From: JAJTFW01 sp903922455
Lineage (GTDB): Bacteria; Bacteroidota; Bacteroidia; AKYH767-A; OLB10
Assembly (NCBI GenBank): GCA_943329665.2
Contig: CALQEU020000002.1
Span: 124,001 to 188,000 of the forward strand
Length of the DNA: 64,000 nucleotides
Direction of reading: 5' to 3'
Below, in pieces: positions 53,240 to 60,728 of the stretch; the first letter of the stretch is position 1, and each line of letters opens with the position of its first letter. Under the pieces are notes generated by a model. That model saw nothing but the letters and a program-made list of their open reading frames with translations, did not search any database and had not been told where the DNA came from. A program made the translations under genes and the position numbers.

Positions 53240-54082
53240 ATGAAATTACATACAATCGACACCGGATTTTTTAAGTTAGATGGAGGCGCCATGTTTGGTG
53301 TGGTTCCAAAAACGATGTGGCAGAAATTGAATCCACCTGACGAAAATAATATGTGTACATGGGCGATGCGATGCTTGCTGATTGAAGATGGGAATAAATT
53401 AATCTTGATCGATAATGGTATCGGTGACAAACAAGATGAAAAATTCTTTGGACATTATCATTTACATGGTGATGACACCTTAGAAAAATCATTAAAGGCA
53501 CGTGGTTTTGGGTTAGATGACATCACGGATGTATTCTTATCCCATCTCCACTTCGATCATTGCGGAGGAAGTGTAAGAAGAACTACAGATGGCGAGGGAT
53601 TTGAATCGAATTTCTCAAAGGCAACCTATTGGTCGAATGAGAACCATTGGAAATGGGCTACCGAACCCAATGCACGAGAGAAGGCAAGTTTTTTGAAAGA
53701 AAATATTTTACCAATCCAGGAAAGCGGACAGTTACAATTCACAACCGACGGCGCCGAAGTATTCCCAAACGTTAAAGTAAAATACATGAACGGTCATACG
53801 GATGGAATGATGTTACCACATATTCAGTACAAAGGACGAACCATCGTTTTTATGGCCGATCTGCTCCCTTCTGCCGCCCATCTGCCTATCCCCTTCGTGA
53901 TGGCCTATGATACCCGACCACTTATTACATTACATGAAAAAGCGGACTTCATAAAAGAAGCGCAGGAAAAAGACTTTATTCTATTTTTTGAGCACGATCC
54001 CATCCACGAATGTTGCGATTTGCAAATGACCGACAAAGGGGTGCGTCCAAATAACTTTTTCAAATTATCTGAAATAGTCTAA
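53240..54082 (+). CDS. MBL-fold metallo-hydrolase
   Basis: The 280-residue protein has the metallo-beta-lactamase fold with the metal motif HLHFDHCGG, a later GHTDGMMLPHI segment and an Asp ligand in FMADLLPSAAH, plus the N-terminal LHTIDTGFFKLDGGAMFG. The layout, without a signal peptide, resembles AHL-lactonase-like and glyoxalase-II-like hydrolases. The substrate is unknown. Its last 23 bases overlap the end of the convergent ComEC-like gene. Confidence 0.88.
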   Translation: MKLHTIDTGFFKLDGGAMFGVVPKTMWQKLNPPDENNMCTWAMRCLLIEDGNKLILIDNGIGDKQDEKFFGHYHLHGDDTLEKSLKARGFGLDDITDVFLSHLHFDHCGGSVRRTTDGEGFESNFSKATYWSNENHWKWATEPNAREKASFLKENILPIQESGQLQFTTDGAEVFPNVKVKYMNGHTDGMMLPHIQYKGRTIVFMADLLPSAAHLPIPFVMAYDTRPLITLHEKADFIKEAQEKDFILFFEHDPIHECCDLQMTDKGVRPNNFFKLSEIV

Positions 54083-55673
54083 GTGAAGAAAACAGAACCA
54101 TCAAACTCAATAACTGCAAAATAAAATTGAATTTTTTAGATTGACACCATTGAATGATGACTACAATATAGGCATACAGAAAGATCATCTCAATTAATCC
54201 AATTTTCCATGTACTCACTGCTCCTGGAAGATGCTGCATGTGCATCACTAAATAATTGGCGAAAGACAACATACTTTGATTGAAAAAAACAATGTATGGC
54301 AATACAAATGGTATCGCTGTAAAAAGTAATTGTATAAGGCAAGAGTAAATAGTGATGGTGGTTATGGGTATCACAATCAGATTAGCGACAATAAAATAAT
54401 TTGGAAATTGTCCGAAGTATAAGAGGGAAACGGGTAAGGTCATAATTTGTGCAGCAATAGAAACACTCGACAACTCCCACACTTTAAAAATCCACTTGTT
54501 TTTCGGAATCCAAATTTTCAAGATGGGACGTTGTAGCCAAATAATTCCCAACACTGCGAAAAAGGAAAGTTGCAAACCGGGTTCATAGAGATTAAAAGGA
54601 TTTACCATCAAAATAAAAAACAAGGAAGCACCCAAGGCTCCTATTCCTTCATTCTTTTTATCCAACCATGTTGCCAACATATGAAAAGTACACATGGTTG
54701 CTGCACGCACTATCGAAGGTGCTGCCCCTGCAATCATCGCATATGCCCATACCAGTAAAATTACCAGCGGATAATAGAAATGTTTTCCATATTTCGTTTT
54801 CAATAAAGGCTTCAATAAAAATCCAAGTAAAAAATAAATAAGTCCAACATGCATTCCCGAAACAGCCAACACATGTAAAGTTCCCGTCGCGGCATAAGCG
54901 GTGCTGAGCTCTTGATCGATGGGAATTTCATCACCTACAATCAAAGCAACGGCAATGGCGGCTTCCTTGGTATAATTAAATTGCTGCATCAACACCAAGG
55001 CTACCCATTTACGGCAAGCAATGGCTAATCCAAAAAGTGAAAACTCAGGTTCTCTCACCTTCACTTTTTCATAATGACGGACAAACATTCGATAAAAAAC
55101 TTGTCGGTGGTGACTCAATGCTGTGTAAAATTTATCTTTCTCCAATAAAATTTCCTCAGGTGTATCTGTAAAAATAATTTGATCGCCGTAAAGCAATGTG
55201 TCTCTATAATTCTTCTTCGACAAATACAATGTAATTTTTCCTGTAGCATTCTTCCAGTTGCTCCCGTTAAAAACAGCTTTTACTTCTGCCTTAAACTTGA
55301 AAGACTTCGGTTTTTCTTGTGCACCTGAAATCAGTTCCACTAAATATTTTTCTTTCTTTATTTCATGTTCAAAATGTGTAGCCCAAGGTCGTTCTTTCGA
55401 TAAGAGACATAATTCAAATCCTGCTAACAATAAAAATAACTGAAGATAAACTCCAAAAAAATGGCGTTTGCTAAATGTAGTTTTCAATGTAAACCACATA
55501 CCAACTGCAAGTGGCAATAACGACATTAAAAATATTTCATGGTAATCGTTTTCACTAAAATATTCAGAAAAAAGCAATCCACTAATAAATGGAATCAAAA
55601 AACGAAGCACGGGCATTTTCTTGAATAACGTCCAGCTGTTACCGAAAATAATACCTCGTTTCGATGGGTTCAT
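54060..55673 (-). CDS. ComEC/Rec2-type DNA-uptake channel without MBL domain
   Basis: The start is the ATG at 55673 (MNPSKRGIIFGNSW); an in-frame TTG lies 9 bases upstream. The protein of 537 residues has an N-terminal membrane and OB-like region (DUF4131-type), then the competence domain with about ten membrane segments. The hallmark segment LHVLAVSGMHVGLIYFL and MIAGAAPSIVRAATMC are present. Many ComEC proteins end in a metallo-beta-lactamase domain; this one stops after the last membrane segments (LLSLMVLFSSLRLFQII). ComEC carries single-stranded DNA across the inner membrane during transformation. Confidence 0.85.
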   Translation of the reverse strand: MNPSKRGIIFGNSWTLFKKMPVLRFLIPFISGLLFSEYFSENDYHEIFLMSLLPLAVGMWFTLKTTFSKRHFFGVYLQLFLLLAGFELCLLSKERPWATHFEHEIKKEKYLVELISGAQEKPKSFKFKAEVKAVFNGSNWKNATGKITLYLSKKNYRDTLLYGDQIIFTDTPEEILLEKDKFYTALSHHRQVFYRMFVRHYEKVKVREPEFSLFGLAIACRKWVALVLMQQFNYTKEAAIAVALIVGDEIPIDQELSTAYAATGTLHVLAVSGMHVGLIYFLLGFLLKPLLKTKYGKHFYYPLVILLVWAYAMIAGAAPSIVRAATMCTFHMLATWLDKKNEGIGALGASLFFILMVNPFNLYEPGLQLSFFAVLGIIWLQRPILKIWIPKNKWIFKVWELSSVSIAAQIMTLPVSLLYFGQFPNYFIVANLIVIPITTITIYSCLIQLLFTAIPFVLPYIVFFNQSMLSFANYLVMHMQHLPGAVSTWKIGLIEMIFLYAYIVVIIQWCQSKKFNFILQLLSLMVLFSSLRLFQII

Positions 55674-55842
55674 CTTCTGCAAAAATCAACAACTAAAAAA
55701 GCCTACTTGGTTTTAAACGAATACAAATGTTTAACATTTGGCTAAACTGGATTTCAACGAGTTACAATAAAAAAATCAGCTTCAGTAAAAAAAAATTCAT
55801 TAAATGATAAAAATTCAAGTTTCATTAAATACAGTCACTGAC

Positions 55843-56011
55843 CACGGAGGTCACAAAGGTTTTCACGGAGGTCACTGAGAAATTGGCGATAAACATCCTA
55901 TACTCTAAATCAAATCCGTGAAAATCATATTTATCCGTGTCATCAGCGCCTGCCTGCCGAAGCTTGCGCCACCGCTTTAGCTTTAGCGCACGCGGTTAGC
56001 ATAGGCAGGTT
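55843..56011. repeat. Intergenic repeat cluster: CACGGAGGTCAC copies and a CCTGCCTGCC palindrome
   Basis: CACGGAGGTCAC occurs twice (55843-55854 and 55864-55875), and a CCGTG element recurs in the following stretch (AATCCGTGAAAATC, TTATCCGTGTCATC). A hairpin then has the arm GCCTGCCTGCCGAAGC near 55949 opposed by GCATAGGCAGGTT ending near 56011. The gap 55674-56060 has no supported gene. Confidence 0.6.
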
Positions 56012-56060
56012 CAATTTGAATATCTCTAGGTTCGTATAATTTCAAATTCCACCTTTCCAC

Positions 56061-56068
56061 TATCTTTA
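56061..56068 (+). promoter_or_regulatory. -7-like box abutting the rhomboid start codon
   Basis: TATCTTTA differs from TAnnTTTG only in the last base and ends 4 bases before the ATG at 56073. Confidence 0.4.
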
Positions 56069-56072
56069 CCCC

Positions 56073-56690
56073 ATGAGTTTAACAATGATCTTTCTGGGAG
56101 TTACGGTAATAATGTCGCTCATTGCTTTTTCCAATGAAGAATTAAAAAGAAAGTGGATTTTAAATCCCTATTTAGTTCATCATCGCAACCAATGGTGGCG
56201 CATGCTCACTTCGGGATTTATCCACGCCGATTTCATGCATTTATTTTTCAACCTCTTTGCATTTTACGGATTCGGAATGGCCGTAGAAAATTATTACGAT
56301 GTTATTTTTGAAGAGAAAGGAATGCTCTACTTTATTGTTTTGTATTTGGGAGCCATTCTCGTGGCCAACGGTCCTTCCCTAGCTAAAAACAAAGACAACC
56401 ACTGGTACAACTCATTGGGAGCATCGGGCGGTGTATCGGCGATCATCTTTGCAGCTATTATTTTTCAACCTTGGAGTAAAATTTATTTCTTTGGAATTAT
56501 TGGAGTACCGGGAATTATTTTAGGTCCGCTGTATTTATTGTTAGAATACAAACTCTCGAAAAGTGAAAATGCAACAGGCATCAATCACGATGCGCATTTC
56601 TGGGGCGCCATATTTGGTATTCTCTACACCATTGCCCTCAAGCCCGACTTAATCTTCTACTTCTACGATCAATTGATGAATGGAATGTAA
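56073..56690 (+). CDS. Rhomboid-family intramembrane serine protease
   Basis: The 205-residue protein has about six membrane segments. It contains HADFMHLFFNLFAFYGFG with conserved Asn60, the catalytic Ser118 in NSLGASGGVSAI, and His175 in HDAHFWGAIFG, the Ser-His dyad of rhomboid proteases. The RWK-like N-terminal loop and WWRMLTSGFIHAD fit the family. It cuts membrane proteins within or near the bilayer; the natural substrates are unknown. It is 1 base upstream of the aminotransferase gene, which it probably shares a transcript with. Confidence 0.93.
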   Translation: MSLTMIFLGVTVIMSLIAFSNEELKRKWILNPYLVHHRNQWWRMLTSGFIHADFMHLFFNLFAFYGFGMAVENYYDVIFEEKGMLYFIVLYLGAILVANGPSLAKNKDNHWYNSLGASGGVSAIIFAAIIFQPWSKIYFFGIIGVPGIILGPLYLLLEYKLSKSENATGINHDAHFWGAIFGILYTIALKPDLIFYFYDQLMNGM

Positions 56691-56691
56691 G

Positions 56692-57522
56692 ATGGGAAAA
56701 ATCGCCAATGTAATTTACAATGGAAAACTAATTCCAGAAACAGAATTGAATCTACTAATTCATAATCGTGGATTCCTTTATGGAGATGGTTTTTTTGAGT
56801 CGATGCGTTTTGAACATGGGAAAATATTACGGTACAATTTGCATTATGATCGTTTGTTAGGAAACGTCGAACTTTTACAGATGGATGTAACTCACTTTCC
56901 ATCCTCGTCCGACTTAAACAAAATGATTTTAGATTTGGTGGAGTCGAATCATATTTCCGACTTCAGCCGAGTACGATTAAATATCTTCAGAGAAAGTACG
57001 GGAGCTTATACTCCCGAAAACAATACTACATCCTACCTCATCACTTGTAATCCGTTAGATGGTCCTTATGTTTTTCCAACGCAAGGATTAAAAGCCGGCA
57101 TCTACAGGCAACAAACCAAAGCGGCAGGACCCTACTCTTGTTTAAAATCTCTCAGCAGTTTGTTTTATGTGATGGCCGGAATTTACTGTCGCCAACATAA
57201 ATGGGACGAGGTATTGGTGATGAATACTCAGGGAAATCTTATTGAAGCTTTAAGCAGCAATTTCTTCATTGTGAAAAACAATGAACTCATTACTCCCCCA
57301 CTTTCGCAAGGATGTATCAATGGTGTTTTTAGAATTTATTTTATGCAATTGGCAAAGCAGCATGGAATCGAATTTAAAGAAGAAAAAATTCACCCTAACG
57401 ATGTGCTAGAAGCTGATGAAATTATATTAACGAATGCCGTGAAAGGCGTGCAATGGGTGGAGTTTTATGAAGGGAAAAGGTACGGGAGTGCTTTAGGGAA
57501 AAAGATTTTTGATATGATTTGA
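56692..57522 (+). CDS. Class IV PLP aminotransferase
   Basis: I chose the ATG at 56692 (MGKIANVIYNGKLI), one base after the rhomboid stop. The 276-residue protein has the fold type IV signature: NRGFLYGDGFFESMRF at the N-terminus, the PLP lysine region SCLKSLSSLFYV, and the segment NTQGNLIEALSSNFFI followed by TPPLSQGCINGVFR. The family includes branched-chain aminotransferases, D-amino acid aminotransferase and 4-amino-4-deoxychorismate lyase (PabC). The short length favours a PabC- or D-amino-acid-type enzyme, which I cannot separate by eye. Confidence 0.87.
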   Translation: MGKIANVIYNGKLIPETELNLLIHNRGFLYGDGFFESMRFEHGKILRYNLHYDRLLGNVELLQMDVTHFPSSSDLNKMILDLVESNHISDFSRVRLNIFRESTGAYTPENNTTSYLITCNPLDGPYVFPTQGLKAGIYRQQTKAAGPYSCLKSLSSLFYVMAGIYCRQHKWDEVLVMNTQGNLIEALSSNFFIVKNNELITPPLSQGCINGVFRIYFMQLAKQHGIEFKEEKIHPNDVLEADEIILTNAVKGVQWVEFYEGKRYGSALGKKIFDMI

Positions 57523-57552
57523 ATTAAATTTTCATTCATTTTCAAATTCTCA

Positions 57553-57665
57553 TTTAAACGCAACGAAAGCAGCGATCATGCAGCGGTCGCAACGAATCTT
57601 TATTAATCATAATCATCATAATAAATCAGTGCCTGCCTGCCGAAACTTCAGTGTAGGTAGGTTCC
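57553..57665. repeat. Two dispersed elements: TTTAAACGCAACG and CCTGCCTGCC palindrome
   Basis: 57553-57590 is related in inverted orientation to 51542-51598. 57629-57665 contains GCCTGCCTGCCGAAAC opposed by GTAGGTAGGTTCC, similar in design to the element ending at 56011. The gap 57523-57702 is otherwise empty. Confidence 0.55.
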
Positions 57666-57702
57666 ATCATGCATAGAAATGCTCTAAAACTTTAATGCAC
57701 TA

Positions 57703-59568
57703 CTAATCCTTTTCTGAAAGTTCCAACCACCGCATCGATTTCGCATCCAACTTCTTTTCCGTATCCTGAAAATCGAGAGAGCATTTTTTAATTTCATCAA
57801 CAGGAAGAGCTGTATTCATTTTGTTGAGGAGCATTTCCTTTTTCTTTTCTAAGAGTGCGATTTCTTGCTCGAGGGTTTCGAGTTCTTTTTGTTCTTTGAA
57901 ACTTAACTTTACTTTTTTCTTTGCAGGGGCTTCGGCAACAGTGGTTGGTAAAGTAGGTTTGCGATCCGATTTTTTTAATGGAGTTTCTTCAATGATGCTA
58001 CGGTACTCGGTATAGTTACCATGAATATCTTTTATTTCTCCATCGCCATCAAAAACAAAAACGTGATCTACTAACCGATCCATGAAGTAACGGTCGTGGG
58101 TTACCATTAATAGGCATCCTTTGTATCCTTCTAAAAATTCTTCTAAAATATTTAAGGTCACAATGTCTAAATCGTTCGTGGGCTCATCCAGAATTAAGAA
58201 GTTTGGATTCTTAAGAAGGATGGTCATTAAATACAAACGCTTCTTCTCGCCCCCACTCAACTTAGAAACATAAACGTGTTGCTTGGCTCCAGTAAACAAG
58301 AAATGATTTAAGAACTGAGAAACTCCAATATAGTTTCCATTTCCAGTTTCTACATATTCAGCAATGTCTTTTGCCACATCGATCACACGCTTATCCTCTG
58401 GCAAGTTCATGCCTTGCTGGGAATAATAACCAAACACTACGGTTTCACCTGTTTTCACTCTGCCTTTATCCGGTTTGGCAAGCTCCATAATCATGTTGAG
58501 CAAAGTGGATTTTCCGGCTCCATTGCGACCAATGATACCAATTTTCTCCCCTTTAATGAAGGTATAACTAAAATCTTTTAGCAAAACTTTTCCATCATAA
58601 CTTTTGCATACATTTTCCAACTCCAGAATTTTACTTCCGAGACGATTCATCTGCATGGTCATTTGCAATTTATCTTCTGCTCGCTTTCCTTTCGCTACTT
58701 TCTCGGTATCGTAAAATGAATCTTGCCTCGATTTGGATTTCGTTGTTCGCGCTTTCGGCTGGCGACGCATCCACTCTAATTCACGCTTATATAAATTTCG
58801 TGCTTTGTCGACTGTTGATTTCGTTTGCTCTTCACGCTCATCTTTCTTCTCCATGTAATACGCATAATTTCCGTTGTATGTATATACATTGCTGTCATCT
58901 ATTTCAACAATGACATTGCAAACATTGTCTAAGAAATATCGATCATGGGAAATTAAGATGATGGATTTATTCAATCGCTTAATGTATTGTTCTAACCATT
59001 CAATCATGTCGAGATCGAGATGGTTGGTGGGCTCATCGAGTAATAACACATCGTGATCATCGATGAGTAATCGCGCTAAAGCCATTCGCTTTTTTTGTCC
59101 GCCCGACATCAACTTAGTTTCTTTGTCGAGTTGATGAATTCCTAATTTACCCAATACTTCTGCTGCACGCGCTTCATAATCCCAGCCATTGAGTGAATCG
59201 ATGGCATCCATGGCGATCTGCAATTTCCCAGGGTCAATTTCCTCTCCACTGTTGATAATCTGCTCATATTCACCAATGGCATGCAGTACAGGATGTCCAG
59301 GTTCAAAGATGCAATCCATTACCGAAGCTGTTGGCGGAAATTGTGGATCTTGCTCTAAATACCCAACTCGTAAATCCTTGCGAAAAGAAACAATGCCTTC
59401 ATCGGCGACTTCCTTTCCAGCAATAATTTTCATCAAAGTGGTTTTTCCACTTCCATTGGCAGCAATGAGTGCCATTTTTTGTCCTTCCGATAAGGAAATA
59501 TCAATTTTACTAAATAATGGCTTCTCATTAAAGGCTTTCGATATCCCCTCAGCGGTAAATAAATTCAT
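57703..59568 (-). CDS. ABC-F family ATPase (Uup-like)
   Basis: The 621-residue protein carries two ABC cassettes without membrane segments, the ABC-F layout. The first has Walker A AANGSGKTTL, signature LMSGGQKKRMALA and Walker B VLLLDEPTNHLDL. The second has GRNGAGKSTLL, KLSGGEKKRLYL and FLILDEPTNDLDI. A linker of about 70 residues with basic helices joins them (RARNLYKRELEWMRRQPKAR). The C-terminal about 80 residues form a coiled coil (SFKEQKELETLEQEIALLEK), as in Uup. ABC-F proteins act on the ribosome or as Uup-like proteins in genome maintenance. No resistance-type context is seen. Confidence 0.9.
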   Translation of the reverse strand: MNLFTAEGISKAFNEKPLFSKIDISLSEGQKMALIAANGSGKTTLMKIIAGKEVADEGIVSFRKDLRVGYLEQDPQFPPTASVMDCIFEPGHPVLHAIGEYEQIINSGEEIDPGKLQIAMDAIDSLNGWDYEARAAEVLGKLGIHQLDKETKLMSGGQKKRMALARLLIDDHDVLLLDEPTNHLDLDMIEWLEQYIKRLNKSIILISHDRYFLDNVCNVIVEIDDSNVYTYNGNYAYYMEKKDEREEQTKSTVDKARNLYKRELEWMRRQPKARTTKSKSRQDSFYDTEKVAKGKRAEDKLQMTMQMNRLGSKILELENVCKSYDGKVLLKDFSYTFIKGEKIGIIGRNGAGKSTLLNMIMELAKPDKGRVKTGETVVFGYYSQQGMNLPEDKRVIDVAKDIAEYVETGNGNYIGVSQFLNHFLFTGAKQHVYVSKLSGGEKKRLYLMTILLKNPNFLILDEPTNDLDIVTLNILEEFLEGYKGCLLMVTHDRYFMDRLVDHVFVFDGDGEIKDIHGNYTEYRSIIEETPLKKSDRKPTLPTTVAEAPAKKKVKLSFKEQKELETLEQEIALLEKKKEMLLNKMNTALPVDEIKKCSLDFQDTEKKLDAKSMRWLELSEKD

Positions 59569-59572
59569 GGCG

Positions 59573-59580
59573 CAAAATTA
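59573..59580 (-). promoter_or_regulatory. -7 promoter box abutting the ABC-F start codon
   Basis: The minus strand reads TAATTTTG, an exact -7 box, ending 4 bases before the ATG at 59568. Confidence 0.5.
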
Positions 59581-59731
59581 CGGTTTCTTTGGATGCTATT
59601 TTGGGTGGGCGGATGGATTTTTAGCATTGAAAATAAGGCTGAATCAAAAAATAAAGGGTCGAAAGCTGTGAATCCACTATTTTTACTGCATGCAAGTACG
59701 CAAAGCCCAAGGTGATTAGTACTGCCACTAA

Positions 59732-59923
59732 ATGCTTATTTCAATTGTAAAACTGAAGCATTTTTATGGTTTTCTTCATCAAAAATTCGTATCTTTTACA
59801 TCCAAATCAAAGCTGGTGGATCATTATGAAAAAACATTAGGAGCAACGCATGTTGGTGGAAACAAAATGATAATTTTCCCACAACAAGCATTGAAATTAA
59901 TTAAAAAATATTTTCCAAAATAA
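59732..59923 (+). CDS. Small basic protein of unknown function (cassette ORF 1)
   Basis: The 63-residue reading frame (MLISIVKLKHFYGFLHQKF) is basic, with the segment SKSKLVDHYEKTLGATHVGG then NKMIIFPQQALKLIKKYFPK. No family is recognised, and the frame could be a truncated remnant of a longer protein. It lies within the segment bracketed by 40-bp direct repeats, followed after 11 bases by a second small ORF. A toxin-antitoxin pair is one possibility for two short coupled genes, but nothing in the sequence proves it. Confidence 0.45.
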   Translation: MLISIVKLKHFYGFLHQKFVSFTSKSKLVDHYEKTLGATHVGGNKMIIFPQQALKLIKKYFPK

Positions 59924-59934
59924 TAATTAGAAAA

Positions 59935-60120
59935 ATGGGATACGTCAAAGAACCAGAAGGTATAGATTTCTTCGTTAAATCAACACCATTGAATGATGAA
60001 GACAGAAAAAAAATAAGTGAAATAATCGCTTATTATAAAGCAACTGGAAAAATAAAACCAATTGCAAAATCAACTATAAAAAAACCATCAAAATCGATCA
60101 AAAAGAAAGTATCAGCTTAG
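59935..60120 (+). CDS. Small Lys-rich protein of unknown function (cassette ORF 2)
   Basis: The 61-residue protein (MGYVKEPEGIDFFVKSTPLN) has a compact N-terminal part with DRKKISEIIAYYKATGK and a strongly basic C-terminal tail (KPIAKSTIKKPSKSIKKK). Proteins starting VKEPxGIDF followed by PLxxxDRKxIS look like a recurring Bacteroidota small-protein pattern to me, but I cannot name it or its function. Nothing else distinguishes it as coding apart from its AT-rich, lysine-heavy composition. Confidence 0.55.
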   Translation: MGYVKEPEGIDFFVKSTPLNDEDRKKISEIIAYYKATGKIKPIAKSTIKKPSKSIKKKVSA

Positions 60121-60214
60121 TTATTTTATGTTGTTATTCGTATTGATAAGTGGTAAATCCAGCGGCAATCAAAAAAAACTAGTCTGAAAGAATCAAATCC
60201 ACTATTTTTACTGC

Positions 60215-60697
60215 ATGCAAGTACGCGAAGCCCAACATTCTGAAATTCCCATCATCCATGCCCTCGCCCGAAAAATTTGGATGGATCATTACCCTTCTAT
60301 CATTTCCATGGAGCAAATTGAATACATGCTTGAAAAGATGTATAGTGAAGCTGCCTTGCAGCAACAATTAACGGATGGACATCGCTTTTTTATTTTATCG
60401 GATGAGAACGCTAATCTTGGCTATTTATCATTTAGTCAAACCGAAAAAGGAAATTACTTCTTGCATAAGTTTTACATCGATACACAACATCACCGAAAAG
60501 GATTAGGGCATTTCTTTTTTGATACCGTTTTCAATGCAATTCTTTATCTAAAAACAATTCGATTGACCGTGAATCGAACCAATCTGAAAGCCATCAATTT
60601 TTACTTCAAGAAAGGATTTATTATTGAAGAAGTGAAAGATTTTGATATTGGAAATAATTATTTCATGAATGATTTTGTAATGCTGTATAAAAAATAA
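60215..60697 (+). CDS. GNAT-family N-acetyltransferase
   Basis: The 160-residue protein begins MQVREAQHSEIPIIHALARK. It contains the acetyl-CoA-binding region FYIDTQHHRKGLGHFFFDT (QxxGxG/A-like loop HHRKGLG) and ends with LTVNRTNLKAINFYFKKGFI, which is typical of GNAT proteins acting on amino groups of small molecules or proteins. A TATTTTTA box ends 4 bases before the ATG. The first seven codons and the box are duplicated 525 bases upstream. Confidence 0.87.
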   Translation: MQVREAQHSEIPIIHALARKIWMDHYPSIISMEQIEYMLEKMYSEAALQQQLTDGHRFFILSDENANLGYLSFSQTEKGNYFLHKFYIDTQHHRKGLGHFFFDTVFNAILYLKTIRLTVNRTNLKAINFYFKKGFIIEEVKDFDIGNNYFMNDFVMLYKK

Positions 60698-60728
60698 TTT
60701 CAAACCTATTATTGACTAATTTTACACC

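Larger units (their letters stand above)
59671..60235. repeat. 40-bp direct repeats bracketing a two-gene cassette
   Basis: 59671-59710 and 60196-60235 are identical except for one base (A at the first copy, G at the second, in CGCAAAGCC/CGCGAAGCC). Each copy contains a TATTTTTA box, CTGC, and the first seven codons of the GNAT gene (MQVR-K/E-AQ). In the first copy the reading frame then ends two codons later (GD, stop). The 485 bases between them (59711-60195) hold two small ORFs. Confidence 0.9.

Noticed and set aside
53271..53501. Minus-strand frames opposite the MBL hydrolase gene
   Set aside because: They are shadows of the conserved metal-site coding sequence on the plus strand.
59711..60195. 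HicA/HicB toxin-antitoxin pair
   Set aside because: Two short genes in the right order suggested it, but neither has the HicA double-stranded-RNA-binding pattern nor the HicB partial RNase H fold by eye. I leave the function open.
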